From the NCBI GenBank assembly GCA_028532985.1, contig JANCIK010000004.1, forward strand, positions 3,410,001 through 3,474,000: DNA of 64,000 nt, in the 5' to 3' direction. This stretch comes from Stropharia rugosoannulata. Its lineage: Eukaryota > Basidiomycota > Agaricomycetes > Agaricales > Strophariaceae. Shown piece by piece: positions 11,394-23,738 of the stretch. Each line of letters begins with the position of its first letter. The first letter of the stretch is position 1. The notes under the pieces are model-generated. The model made no database searches, was not told the DNA's origin, and was given only the letters and a program-made list of their open reading frames with translations. Position numbers and translations under genes: made by a program.

Positions 11394-14300
11394 ATGGACG
11401 CTATAAACAGTGTCATATCGGTTTGCCTCAGCATCCAGCCAGTCCCTGGTCTTCACTTTGCCTTCAGTACCCTTCAATGGATTGTCACCACCGTCAGACA
11501 AATTCAAGACAGCAAAGAGCAAATCGAAACGCTCGTAATGGCATTGGCTCAGTTGATGAGGACAATAAATGAGCAATACAAAAAGGGGAAACTATTAGAG
11601 GACGACACAAAGGATGCGCTCAAAGGTTTAGAAAGGTGTGCATATCACTGGTTTGCGACATCATATTTGACTGACGGATTACAGACTGATGAACGATGTT
11701 CGAGCGTTCATCGATGCTCAAGTAAAGAATAGCGCCTTTATTCAGCTCATCTCGTGCAGCAAGCGCTTGAGCACTATCGACACGTTCCAGCGCCGCCTTA
11801 CAATGAGTATAAATGCATTTCAAGTAAGCTTGTGAACTAAAATATTTAAGCAACATTGCTAAATGAATAATAGGTTGCTGCCTTGCTTGACACGCAAAAC
11901 TTGATACATTTAAATGAGCAAGCTAGGATGAACGACCAACAAAGACTATATCAAATGTTGAGCAGTCTCGAAGCGAACCACCGTCTCTTGATGAATGCCC
12001 TAGGTAAATATCTTGGGGTATACATATTTCGCCAGGCTAGTACGAGTACTAATTCGATAAAATCCATTTTTAGACATCAACAACAATGAGCCTATGGCAA
12101 TGATGGCCGCCCTTCAGCGCAGGATTGATGAGCTCAGTGGAGACTCGAAGCGGGTAAATCTTACACGGTTTTACACTACGAGTCTCCAATATCTGGCAAC
12201 TACAAGTGGTGGAAGCGTAGAGACGACACCATGGACTATCACTTCGTTTGATGTGGAGTATGGTCCCCAAATCGGAGCGGGAGGCTTGTAAGTGTCGTTT
12301 CTTGTAGAAAATTTGAGTAAAGACCTTAACACTCCCTCCAGCGGAACCGTCTTCAGGGGAAAGTGGAACGAAGTGGATGTCGCCATTAAAGTAATGCGCA
12401 ACAGCGCTGACGCTATCCCCAAGGCCCTAGTATGTTGTCAATTTTTTCTGATAGTAAAATCACTGACACAAAATAATTGCAGATAGTCCGGAGAGAAGTC
12501 GATGTGGGTACTTTGGATGGTTGTGTTTTCATAGTCATTGACGCTTTTTGAACAGGCTTGGTCACGAATAAGGCATCCTCATATTCTCCGTAAGTCCGCT
12601 TTCAACTCCGGTCGGATCTAGCCGCACTAATGTGAGTTCAGAGTTCTTGGGCGCTAACATCCTTGACAACAAACCATTCATTGTTACGCCCTACTTGAGC
12701 AAGGGCAACGCAGCCGAGTACACCCTTCGCAACCCTCAATGTAATCGGCTCGAAATAGTGAGATTTATTTCAATTCCTGCTGCTCCGGCGTTTACAAACT
12801 CTGCATAGATCCACCACATATGCCTTGGGTTGACCTACCTTCATGGCCAAAGAATTGTTCACGGCGATATCAAGGGGACCAATGTTTTGATAGATGACAG
12901 CGGGAAAGGTGTTTTATGCGACTTTGGACTCGCCCGCATCAAGGCCGATGTGAACAGCAGGACCGTCCATACGAAGGAGAACATTGAGAAGCAGATGGGC
13001 AGCCAGAATTGGATGGCTCCAGAACTGTTTGAAGGATGGTCATTACGCATTTCCTGTGATATATACTCCCTTGGAATGACCATATACGAGGTAATGACCT
13101 TTTGATGAATGCCTCGTTTCATGCTGAACCATATTTAATAGTTATACGCCGGTGAAGTCCCGTTAAGCAACATCCACCCTGTCAGGCTGCAGGAAGCTGT
13201 TATACATGGTACACGCCCTCATCGACCTGACGAGCTTGATTCACCACAGCTCACCGACCAAGTCTGGACAATGGCTCAAAATTGTTGGGTGAAGTCCCCA
13301 GGCGATCGCCCTGTTGCAGACGCCCTATGTCGTGATATTCAATTTATGCTTGACACGCGACGAAGATCTGTGCAAAATGGACCTATTTCTCCCTTAAGGC
13401 TAGCTACGGTAAACATGCCCACTCCTATCCTACCGCCAAGAGTGGAAGTAGCACGCAACATCTCCATAAATGCGAGAGTGACCAACAGTGCGCCGGTCCC
13501 AATAATGATGCATACACCTACTTCTCAGTCTGGGCGCATCAGAATTATGGACGCCTCATTGCCTACCAAACGTCCTTACAAATGCTGCCTCTACCTGAAG
13601 AAGAAGCCTGATGCGAATATTCTCTCTGCGGCGTTGGGTGCAAATGGGAAGGTTCTCCTTACAGGCTACGACGATGGAACATTGCGAACATGGGACGCTA
13701 TAAAAGGTGTCTGTAAACGCGACTACCCTGTGGGTAGCAACAATCTCGTTACCGAAGTTGCCTTCTCTCCTACTACGTCCATTCGATATGCCGCCACGTC
13801 CATGGATGCACGCAGGAACATGACCTCTGTCTACGTTGTCATGAAAGATAAAACCCTTACATGTCTCCAGCCGGAATTTTACAACATCTCCAATTTGACT
13901 ATCTTGTCCGATGATACCATACTAGGCGTGGAATGTCAAGGCAATGAAGCATCCCTCATTCTCTGGAAACGAGTGAAGTCCGGTAGGGGGATCTCATGGA
14001 CCAACGGAATGAGGCTACCACTCCTCGGCCTGGATTCTTTACCAGAGACCCTTCTTGGCTGCGGTTTTGTCATCTCCCCTGATGGGAAGAAGATGTGGAC
14101 AGGAAACACCAGCAGGTCAATATTCACATCTTCCGTGGAGACTGGCCAGCAAGATCACCGTCCTCTACACATGGGCACCGACGACGAATTAACCAGCGGG
14201 CCAATACAGAATGAACAGGCTCCATCTTTCTATACCGCGCCAAACACAGCATCCTCCTCTTCTGACAGCGGAGGACGATGTCCGCCTCTTGTGCATATGA

Positions 14301-14680
14301 CATGTGCACCCGACGGACAAAAAATAGCTATTTCTTACGCATCGGGCGAGATCCTCATTCTGGATTTGCGGTCGAAGAAAGTGAAGACGGTGCGAGGGGC
14401 TGCCTGTTCCTCGAACCTTCAGTCGCCTTCTTTACATGGGCGGCGTGTTGCACCGGTCATCTTCTCAAGCGATGGCTCACGTATTATATACCCCAGCAAC
14501 ACCGAACAGAAGACGATCATCATCCAGGACGTGGCAACCAACGTCGTCCTAGATTCTGTCTACTTGGGTGATTGTCCACAAGACAAAGACATTTCATTCA
14601 TTTCTGTCACACCAAATTTCAAGCACATCACAGTTTCCTTCGTCCACTACACACAGGCCCTTGTTTTTATTTGGGACTAA
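11394..14680 (+). CDS. MLKL/HeLo-like N-terminal domain, TKL-type protein kinase and WD40 repeats
   Basis: Ten exons give an open 934-residue protein: 11394-11635, 11685-11823, 11874-12003, 12074-12287, 12342-12429, 12483-12503, 12556-12589, 12642-12757, 12809-13090, 13142-14680. Residues 1 to about 170 are predicted helical, opening MDAINSVISVCLSIQPVPGL and continuing with regularly spaced hydrophobic heptads. This is the pattern of the four-helix MLKL-N/HeLo domains common ahead of kinases in Agaricomycetes. Residues about 230-480 are a complete kinase: glycine loop GAGGFGTVF, VAIK lysine (K258), the alpha-C glutamate in RREVDAW, catalytic HGD at 346-348, DFG at 366-368, and MAPELF. The catalytic Arg of HRD is Gly, as in many fungal TKL kinases. 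From about residue 565 to the end are WD40-like blades, for example TGYDDGTLRTWDA and IAISYASGEILILDL. By analogy with MLKL and HET-S/HELLP proteins a membrane-directed cell-death or signalling role is possible; this is inference. Confidence 0.85.
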
Positions 14681-14861
14681 TTCAACGTCCCTGCTATCTA
14701 TTTCTCATCAAGGATATACTCTAGTTTTATTGTTTAAATTTTATAGCATTTACTCATAACATCTTATGGCAGGTATTGCCTTGCCCGTATACCCAATCTA
14801 TACCAGTTCAGCATGTACTTAATATGTATACAGTACTATCGAATATCGAATATCATATCAT

Positions 14862-16061
14862 TCATCCAAGCAAAAAGTTTCCGATGATGAGGTCACTTTC
14901 CCGCATTCGTGTGCCATCAACAGCTCGGCACTCGCCCTGACGGAGAACTGGTGTCAGATCCATGTCGCAGAAAGCATATCCCAAGGTGCTTATAGTCCAT
15001 ATGATTGCTCTCAGCATGAGCAGGATGAGGCCCATGGCAGCAAAAATCAAGAGGGGAACCACCATATGACATCTTGGCCCGAATCTGGCTTCCAGTGCCG
15101 TGTAGCTTCGCGGTAAGAGCACCCCAATCACGAGAACAGAAACGAAGAGGAGAAGGGGAGCAATTGTTCGGAACGCCATAGACTGAGTGCAGGCCTGCTG
15201 GTCCCGGATCTTCCGCGCTGCGCGTTGCAGTACCTGGGAGATATGAAGCAACTTTTGCGGGGATTCTGGTGCCGGCGCGTCTGGCGGAATAATTGGGGAG
15301 TCTATTTCGTGCCTTTGAATGGCTGGTGCCATGTGCTTCTCCTGCGTGGTGCGCGGAGAGTCGTCCTGCAGGGTAGCGTCCATCGACATCAACATGCACG
15401 AGGAATGACAGGACGAAGCATTGCTAGATACTCTGGATACGGGACTTTGTGTGGTATTGGTACTAATGCTCGCCGTTGCAGTTGTCAAGGACAAAGTTAT
15501 GTCGTCGACAAAGACCATTGAGTCATCTTCCTTATCTCCTTTATCCGTGCAGCCCTGACTCTTGAGAGGTGGTGAAAACAAGAGGGGGTCGGTTACCAAG
15601 GCTTTATTGGCTGACTTTGCGAAGCTGACTTTAAGATGTCGGCCTTCCAATGGTGACTCTGGCTCGATGATGGGGGAACCATAAGTCGGGTATTCTGCAG
15701 ATTTATCTGGGAGGTTCAGACTATGGGTTTTACGGGGGCTACCAGGGACATCTGTGACTGGATATGATACCGCAAGTTCTGACGTAGGAGAGGTTGACGA
15801 GGATATCTGTTCAGAAAGAGCCTATCCAGTCCCATTAGTCGGATACAGTTGTGTCATTGATATTGGACCTACCGGAGTGACAAGACGAGATTTTTTGCCC
15901 TTTGAACGAAACGACGAAAATCCTTGAAAGCTACGTGATTTTCCAGGGGTACGGTTGAGAAAACGGAATTTGGATTTGTCGGATTTGGGAGGGGTTTCTG
16001 GTGCGGGTAACGACGACAGCGCGGAAGGTCGCAGACTGAAACGGTCAATGAAGTTCGACAT
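14862..16061 (-). CDS. Unknown protein with two C-terminal membrane segments
   Basis: Two exons, 16061-15873 and 15806-14862, joined by a 66-base intron, give 377 residues. The N-terminal 260 residues are Ser/Pro/Thr-rich, basic at first (KFRFLNRTPGKSRSFQGF) and probably disordered and cytosolic. Near the C-terminus a basic helix (QVLQRAARKIRDQQ) precedes two strongly hydrophobic stretches, IAPLLLFVSVLVIGVLLP and VVPLLIFAAMGLILLMLRAI. These are likely a TM hairpin. I do not recognise a family. It converges with the kinase gene, with 181 bases between stops. Confidence 0.65.
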
Positions 16062-16309
16062 TGGCTGACTGTTAATAGATTACTAGGCTTTCGTGAATGA
16101 ATGGGGACCAGACAGCTTGAAGAATCGCGAGCCGCTTTATATACGAGGGAAAACAACAAGGCAGCCTAATGGGCCAGCCTGGGGATATAGGAGGCTGGTG
16201 AAGAAATTGATTACAGGATAGCGAAAATAATCAAAAGCCATTCATGAAATAATCTGGCTTGAAATAAAGAAAAGTAGAGTTGAAATGGAAGTTGGGAAAT
16301 AGTTTGGAT

Positions 16310-17947
16310 TTAAGCGCTCAGAACTGTGATTGAAACTCCCCTCTCACAAAAAGGTTGCACAGCCGCAGCGATTTTCTGGAACGATCTTTTGCAGGAGATA
16401 TTGATGGAACGTAGACCGCTTCTGTGCGTCTTTTGTTCTTGAAGCATACTCGGTGAGGTTACCCTGGAATTTAAGAATTGGATTAGAGTCTCCTCGGTGA
16501 ATGCGAAACAGTTGATAAGCTTGATATTTTCGAGGTTAGGGCAAATAGAGCGACATGGCTGCCACTCATGTTCGAGTTCACTCACGACGTTGGGTAGGGT
16601 AAGTAGCGTGAACAGGTCAGAAGTGAGTAGTGGACGATTCATAAAAGCCCAAGTGTCGTTGATGGTTAGTTTGCGCAGCTCCAGATTGTCGTTCAGAAAA
16701 TCGACAACAGCAACGGCATCCAGTGCGTGAGTCTCTAGTTCAAGAGCGAATGAGTCGAGGGATTCAAGTTCGCTTCTCCGGAGAAGATCCTTGATGTCGT
16801 GCAAAATTTCTATAGAAGAAAATTGGTCGCATCGCCCGCCAAGCCATACGGCTTTGAGGCTGGGGAGCTCGAGCATCCTCAAAAGAGAATGGCGGCCACT
16901 GGGATGTTCCAAATTTAATGTTGTTAGGTTCGGAAGTCGGATAAAGTCGCCATGAGCGAAGGGGGCGCCTGTGGTGACGCCGTAACCACTGAGCGTCAAC
17001 ACGCGGAGTTGCACGCAGGCGGACAAAAATTGAAGGGTCGGCCACGTTTCTGAAGGACTTTGTCGAATATTCACCTCGTGTAGATGAGAACAAAAGGGAA
17101 TATACAGGGTCGGTAGGATTAAGGATGAGATGCAAAGGCGGCCCAAGTTGTTGCTAATCGTGCAAATGTGAATTGTATCCCTGTCCAAGTAGGGGTTCAA
17201 TCCTGCGTTTCGTCGGGGGAATATATGAGTTTTTGAGGGCAACTTCACAGTGGTTAGGAAAGGAACATCTCCGTCTTGCAAGGCCCGGAACTCGGACATT
17301 GCTTGCAACGGTACGTCGAGGTACAGAGCACTCCATTGTCGATGGACCGGAACAAGACTCCGCAAAAGCAATCTAGCGACTCCTGTATCATCAGGTACGT
17401 TGATTGATACAGTTAATGGGCGCATGTATGCGCGGCGAAGTCGAAGGGATATTAAATTTGCGATGTTGCGAGCTTGTATATCAGTGACTGAATAGCCGTC
17501 ACGTACGACTACTTCAAGCATACTCCAGAGTTCCGGTGTAGCCAGAGATATGTCTCTCCATAGACCACAGACTTGGGATAGAGTTGACGAGCTGTGGGGG
17601 AGAACAGATACGGGCGATGTTCTTCGGAGCCGCCCAGGAAATTGTTTACGGCACCAAATTGCGCCATCCATTTCCTGGAACGAAGAAACGCATTCCATCG
17701 AGACTAAAAAGTTGAAGACTAGCTGCCATATTTCAGTAGGCAAAATCTGTGGGTACCAATGTGCACGCAAAGGTCCAGGCTGTGCGGTGTGCTGAAATTG
17801 TGCATCAATGTTGTTAGGAAAGGTTGTCGATACAGCCCATTGTTCGCCAGAATGAGATGTGACGCTCTTTGCGCGACACTGAGAGATGTCGACTGTTCCC
17901 AATGACGCTTTGAGCTGCAATATAATGGAGGGCGGGACAAGCAACAT
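16310..17947 (-). CDS. F-box/LRR-type protein
   Basis: A single open frame of 545 residues. The F-box lies at about residues 67-80 (YPQILPTEIWQLVFNFL), followed by SQVCGLWRDISLATPELWSML, the typical arrangement in the very large Agaricomycete F-box family. The remainder carries irregular leucine-rich segments (for example RLPNLTTLNLEHPSG and LLRMLELPSLKAVWLGG). Such proteins recruit substrates to SCF ubiquitin ligases through Skp1; the substrate cannot be read from sequence. The start at 17947 is the first ATG of the open frame. About 65 residues precede the F-box, so a later start is possible. Confidence 0.75.
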   Translation of the reverse strand: MLLVPPSIILQLKASLGTVDISQCRAKSVTSHSGEQWAVSTTFPNNIDAQFQHTAQPGPLRAHWYPQILPTEIWQLVFNFLVSMECVSSFQEMDGAIWCRKQFPGRLRRTSPVSVLPHSSSTLSQVCGLWRDISLATPELWSMLEVVVRDGYSVTDIQARNIANLISLRLRRAYMRPLTVSINVPDDTGVARLLLRSLVPVHRQWSALYLDVPLQAMSEFRALQDGDVPFLTTVKLPSKTHIFPRRNAGLNPYLDRDTIHICTISNNLGRLCISSLILPTLYIPFCSHLHEVNIRQSPSETWPTLQFLSACVQLRVLTLSGYGVTTGAPFAHGDFIRLPNLTTLNLEHPSGRHSLLRMLELPSLKAVWLGGRCDQFSSIEILHDIKDLLRRSELESLDSFALELETHALDAVAVVDFLNDNLELRKLTINDTWAFMNRPLLTSDLFTLLTLPNVVSELEHEWQPCRSICPNLENIKLINCFAFTEETLIQFLNSRVTSPSMLQEQKTHRSGLRSINISCKRSFQKIAAAVQPFCERGVSITVLSA

Positions 17948-18882
17948 TTGAAAAGGAGAGCAGGAGTGCGTGAAGGTCCGGTATGCGAACTCATCTTATA
18001 CTCGACTCGACTGTGCTGTGAATGGCGTGTACGTTATGGAACACATTGCCATGCCTTGAATTAACTGCTAGATCTTCCTCCGGGTTAGAAGGACGTTAAG
18101 TTATGCTCTCAACCGAGCGGCAGCGGACTTGATGAAGTAACGCCATTGATGAGTTCGTTAACGGCCGTTGATGACCCCAGCCTCAAGGCAACTTGGTAAG
18201 ATTTGACCACAAATCTTGCTTATCATGCGGTTCTCGTTATAGCGACTCGTTATTGCACATGAGCTATCTGATTTGTGTGCATTATATGCATATATGCTAT
18301 TCGAAGAACTTGCAGGTGAGTTTCGAGAGCACTTGATGATAAGGTCCTTCCCACGAAGCATTCAAAGTGCGAGCAAAGTTTAGTCTAGTGTAATATCTGA
18401 GGAGATTGAAAGAGAAAATCGTTAATTCCCCATTCTAATCGTGCTTTTGGCCTGCCCACCAATATTTATCTGATTCCCAAGGACTGAGTTTCGGACTGAT
18501 TTTCAGCGCAGAAGGAATGGTTATTACCCAGAGAACAAGTAATATATAGTTCAGGCGCCATCTTGAATTGGATATAAACAACAAATGAGAGTTTCACTAA
18601 AATTAAGCATCGGCTTCGCGAGTACTCAGTCGGACGAGGTAAGATGGGAGGAGAGCAACGGTCGGCGACGGGGGAGCCTGGAGGCAGGCAAAATAGGAAG
18701 GGCCGGCCGGACGTCCTGCTTTGTTTATGACCGGCCCGCTCAGCCGATGGAAATGATTTTTCGTGGGGCAACGAAGGCATTCAATAGGACTTGCTTACAA
18801 CCTACAGAGCAAGGTATACCCGGAATATGCTTTGAGGTAAGTTTACTGTTTTTAAAATTCAAATTGGCCTAATACCCTGCAG
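17948..18882. other. Divergent intergenic region between F-box gene and SUV3
   Basis: About 0.9 kb. Short ORFs on both strands (for example 18585-18872) have no recognisable family and no clear exon borders tying them to SUV3. I see no RNA gene or repeat. Confidence 0.5.
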
Positions 18883-21340
18883 ATGCTAACGTTATACCAC
18901 GAATGCCGCCGTACAGTGGCGAAAGACCTGCTCAGTGCATCATCAACCGCCCTGCCGGCCTGGCGGCGCTTTAGAAGTGCTTCCAGCAGTGCTGTGAACA
19001 GAAAGCGACAATGGACACCGCAGCACTCATACCAAGGGCAAGGATACCAGAGGCAGAATGTGCCATATGGTGGGGAGGAAGGCCTCCGACAAAATCCTTC
19101 CTATGGGCAGGAAGGCCCAGGAAATAATTTCCAAAAGTCAACTCGACTCCGCCCGCCGATTCGACGTCCGTTTCACCGTCAAGAGACACCCATTGCACCT
19201 CCACCCGTTATCTCCCCAGAGCGAGCAATTTCCTATTTCCACGAGTCCGTTGGCGAATGGCGTTACCGCCCTCACACGCTGGCCAGACTTGCATCGTACG
19301 GACTGCCCGTGAGCGAGGCAAACAAGCTCCTCAACCTCTACATCGAGCAAGTGCAACAAGGCGCCCTAGATTCTGACGCCGACTACCACCTCGAACGTTT
19401 CTCCCAACGGCACGACGCAACGAGTATCGACACCGTGTTCAGCACCATCTTTTTCGACTGGGCGTCAAGAAAGCAAAACCAACAGTTCTTTAAGGAAAAA
19501 GGAGTTGACTCTGGGGCTTTGAGTCTCGTGAACGAGCTCGTGGAGCGGACGTCGAGGCAGTTCCCTGCAGATGAGTTCGCCCCCGCGCGTACTCTGCACA
19601 GGAAGGTTATTATGCACGTCGGTCCGACGAACAGTGGCAAGACGCACCATGCTCTACGTGCTCTGGCTGCTGCCCGCTCAGGCCTCTATGCTGGCCCGCT
19701 CCGACTTCTAGCTCACGAAATTTGGCAGCGACTCAACTCTGGACAAATTGTTCCTCTTGGCGAAGATGCACAGGTACCCACAAACCCCAAAGGCGATCCC
19801 AAATACGCGCGTCTTTGTAATTTGATGACCGGAGAAGAGCAGAAACTCGTGGATGGAGATGTCGCGCATATGAGCTGCACTGTGGAAATGGTCACATTCA
19901 CTGCCAAGTACGACGTCGCGGTCATCGACGAAATCCAGATGCTCGGTGACGATCAACGCGGATCTGGGTGGACGAATGCCGTTCTGGGTGTTTGGGCGAA
20001 AGAGGTACATTTGTGCGGTGAGGAAACAGCTGTACCCATAGTCCAAGCCTTGCTCGAGGGAACCGGTGACGAGCTTGAAATCAGACGGTACGAGCGGCTT
20101 ACTCCTTTGACAGTCGAAGCGGAGAGTTTGAAAGGCGATTTGACGAAAATCCAGAAAGGCGATTGTGTCGTGGCGTTCAACCGATCAAGTATTTTCGCTC
20201 TCAGGAAATCCATCGAAGAATTAACTGGTATGCGATGTGCTGTCGTCTATGGCCGTCTGCCTCCCGAGGTCAGGTCCGAACAAGCTGCTCTCTTCAACGA
20301 CCCGGATTCAGGCTACGACGTTATTGTTGGAAGTGATTGTATTGGTATGGGGCTTAACCTGTACGTCCCGTTACCTGCAGCTACCGTACTCCTAATCTAA
20401 CTTTTTCCATAGGAAAATCAAGCGCGTCGTATTCTCCGCTACCTCCAAGTATGATGGGCGTTCAATGATGCCTCTCGAGGTTTCTGCGGTCAAGCAAATC
20501 GCCGGACGGGCCGGCCGCTACGGCCTGCACAAAGAACAAACTGACCTAGGTGGCACAACGACTACACTATTCGAAGATGACCTGCCGCATCTCAAGCACT
20601 GCATTGAAGTAAAATACACGCCGCTCAGCCACGCGCGTATCGGGTACAACTCTGAGTTCCTCACCAATGTCCTGACCGTCCTGCCTCCGTCCACGTCGAT
20701 GCACGCTGCCATCTCCGCCCCGCGCTACATTGGCCGGCTCCCGCCGTATATCCGCTACGCCGACGACAGCCACCTCGAGGCGGCATGCACGTTCATTGAC
20801 ACGCACTGGAAGAATATGATGATCGGCGACAAGATCATGCTGCTCAACTCGCCCATCCCGTGGCGCGACATAAACACGGTCGAGATCCTGCGCACCATCC
20901 TCTCCAAGCAAGGCAAGGGCGACATCGTCGACTTCGCCGAGTCGCTGCGGGGCACGGGCCTCATTGAGATGGTCGACGAGCTGGAGAACAAGATCCGCAT
21001 GGAGGAGGCTGGGCTCGAGTCCCGGGCGCGCGGCGTCGCCGCCTCGCTCCTCCAGATGGAGTCCCTGCATAAGGTCCTTGGGCTGTACCTCTGGATGACG
21101 TACCGCAGTCCGCTGCTCTACTCGGACGGAGAGACCGCGCGGTCTCTCAAAGGACGGCTGGAGCGCGTCCTAAACTGGTGCTTGGACAGACTGTCCGGCA
21201 AGCTTCAGAAGGAGCAGGGCCTGCGTGCGATGGTTCAAAATGTTGTCCCTGCGATTCGGGTCGACCGCCGCGATGCTGACGCATTGAAGAAAGTCAGTTT
21301 ACTAGACGCAGCGACTACGGATGCTCCACCTACGCTGTAA
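18883..21340 (+). CDS. SUV3: Mitochondrial ATP-dependent RNA helicase SUV3
   Basis: Two exons, 18883-20360 and 20413-21340, with a 52-base intron in phase 2, encode 801 residues. The N-terminus is basic, Ser-rich and poor in acidic residues (RRTVAKDLLSASSTALPAWR), fitting a mitochondrial presequence, and is followed by a Gln/Gly/Pro-rich stretch. Helicase motif I is GPTNSGKT at residues 247-254. Motif II is DEIQ at 349-352, diagnostic of the Suv3 family rather than DEAD. ATSKYDGR just after the intron, and then KQIAGRAGR, form the later motifs. The C-terminal third matches the Suv3 C-terminal domain (LPPYIRYADDSHLEA, then the helical SLHKVLGLYLWMTYRSP). In yeast the enzyme unwinds RNA for the mitochondrial degradosome with the exonuclease Dss1 and affects group I intron turnover. 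No break is seen. Confidence 0.95.
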
Positions 21341-21702
21341 AACACTACATTATATACATGCATATAACCCCCTTACATACTAACTTATCCTATGCGTACT
21401 TACCGTGCAAAAGTAATATAATACATCTTGTAACATCATCAGCTCACGATAATGTACGCATCTTTACTTCGTCAAGTCTCTAGAAATATATTTAGGAGGG
21501 TTGCTACTAGGTTGGTACAGCAGTAGTAGGTAGAAATATACTCTACTATTCTTTAGGGTATAATATAGATGCTTTAAAAATACAATATAAAGTATGTACG
21601 CACGAAAAAAAACCCATCAACTTATCTACTTAACAAATGGGACAGATGTGACACTTAACGACCTTCTATAGAGGGATCGTACCTGCTTTAGAGCAGCGGT
21701 TA
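21341..21702. other. Convergent intergenic region between SUV3 and ATG15
   Basis: About 360 AT-rich bases holding both 3' ends, with A/T runs suited to 3' processing. No gene seen. Confidence 0.5.
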
Positions 21703-23236
21703 CTAGTCGTTGAGGTCTTGTTCCTGAAATCACCAAATTCCCAATTAAAACAATCCTAAAACAGGTAAACTTCATTAGAAACCTTGTATATGCGATGCGG
21801 AAACACGACTTACCGAACACACGCCATCCGTGCCTTCTACCTCACTAGCAGGACGAGGTAGTGGCACCTCCCTCATCTGCTTCTTCTCACCGCCCTCGTC
21901 GCGTTCATCCGGCTTCTTATGACCCCATCCCCATTGAAGCACGGACATCCAACCACTCTTCTCCACCTCATCCAGCTCCCCGTTAAACTCCTCTTTCCAC
22001 TCAGCATTATCCCCCAGGATCTTGTCAACAACGAGCCGGATGCCGTGGTTGCCTATAGCCACGGACCATCCGAGCTTCTGCACGGTGTCGTAGAGGATGA
22101 CTTGGCCATTGTGGCACCGAGACTCTAGTGCAAAGCCGCCGATGGCGCAGGCAGAGGTGACGCCAGTGCATGTGCCCATTGGGATAGGGTCGGCGGTGTT
22201 ATAGACGTGGGTAATATGGTGGGCCGTCGGCTAGAAGGTCGTCAGTATCGAGGCATGATGGAATAGCCGGCAGCTTACTGGAGGGGGAAGATGAAGCCGG
22301 CGCGAGGCCATCCGTTCCGCAGGAGCTTCAAATGCAACAACTGGGGCGCCAAATGTAGCGCCCATTAAAGCAGCCAACCCGCCACCCAAGGAATGACCCG
22401 TCAACCATATGTTGGCGTGAGGGTACATATACGACACGTTGTTGTAAAGATTCTACAAAATGTGTTAGTGATGCAAGCATAATTGAGAAATAAGCGCATA
22501 CCAGGCCCATAGGATAAAACAAGCCCTCTTCATTCATAGCATCTTCGAGACAGCTATTATCACAGCGATACCCGCCTTCGTGGCACCCGCATACAGTCGA
22601 CCACGTGGGGCCAACTCGAGCGCAGCAGCAGGAGAACAGCAAGTTGTCGTTCTTCTTATCCTTTGTCACAGTCGGTCCTCCGCCGCCTACCAACCACCCC
22701 GCAGAAGTACCCTTGATGGAGATAACAACGGTGGAATTATCGTTCGATACAAATATATGGCCGCGCATTGCATCGTCGTTCGGACCCCAGCCATGTGGAT
22801 CCGACCTCCAGTCATTAGAGAGGTCAAACCATTCAGTGGCCGTTGAGTTATCTGGAGAGTAGGCGTTGAATGCCATCTTTCCTAGCTGGAGCAAGGTGCT
22901 GCGCTTCGAGACATCTGGGGTTGCTACTTCCCAGTCCTCCCATTCCAAAGCTGGTGTTAGGCCCTGCCGGGAGCTTGTCCGTGCCTCCATAAATGCTTCG
23001 TGTGACTGTGGCCGTGGTATCCAAGCATTGCTCGTGTGGACAGTAAACTGTGTGTCCTCGCCGGCGAATGACTGTAGTGGGGAATAGTTCGAGAATATGA
23101 CTCGTGAAGAATTGACTATTGCATGCTGATGGCGTAGTTGAAAGGTAATTGGAGCTGGTGAGGGCTCTATGACCTTGTTAGTTAGAAGTAGAGTAGAAAT
23201 AAAGCCTTGTAGTGTTGTAGGCAGACCAAAGAACAT
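21703..23236 (-). CDS. ATG15: Autophagic phospholipase ATG15 (lipase class 3)
   Basis: Four exons, 23236-22502, 22452-22279, 22230-21814 and 21723-21703, give 448 residues. The nucleophile elbow GHSLGG places the catalytic Ser at residue 266. Asp317 in [12 protein letters not shown] and His365 in GNHGIRL complete the expected triad. Upstream, the block [18 protein letters not shown] is characteristic of Atg15 rather than other class 3 lipases, as is [15 protein letters not shown]. The N-terminus has a short hydrophobic anchor ([17 protein letters not shown]), as in the type II membrane form that reaches the vacuole through multivesicular bodies. There the enzyme breaks down autophagic-body membranes. 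The last exon is only 21 bases and is the least certain part. The first ATG in frame is at 23236; a TTG-initiated extension is not needed. Confidence 0.9.
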
Positions 23237-23738
23237 GGTGATTGGATTCAAGCACTAAACCCAAGCCCGTCCCTATTAAAGTGCTAACCATTACGTCACC
23301 ACGTGATTTCGCGTACTTGCACGTCGAGTTGGCCTTGAGTTCGAATAGTTTCAATGGCTAAGGATATTGAGTCGGCATAGATAAAGGCACTCGGGTGAGC
23401 TAGATGATAATATGAAGTTTCAGGGATTTTTTCTTCAACCATGACATGAACACTAATTTACCTTGAGTTTACCTACAAACTTCAGTTTTAGTCGGACTGT
23501 AGTCTTCTAAATGATATCTTATTCCAGAGCTCTATGAAAATTCCAGACAGTCACTACACATTTTTCTCTGCGCTATCTAAGATCTTGAACAGAAGAAGCA
23601 TACTCTTCTTGAGTGGTAGCACCTCTTGAGAAGCTCAAGTTGAGCCAAGGGAAACCCCTAACAGACGGCGGACCGCTGATACCGGTAACAGAATTTTCGG
23701 ACGCGGCGTGACATGTGACAATAGTGCTCTCCTTGAAC
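23237..23738. other. Divergent intergenic region between ATG15 and uS7m
   Basis: About 500 bases containing both promoters. No coding exon, repeat or RNA gene is recognised. Confidence 0.5.

Noticed and set aside
20567..21070. 167-residue minus-strand frame
   Set aside because: Lies wholly inside the second SUV3 exon; GC-rich codon use opens the antisense frame and there is no recognisable family.
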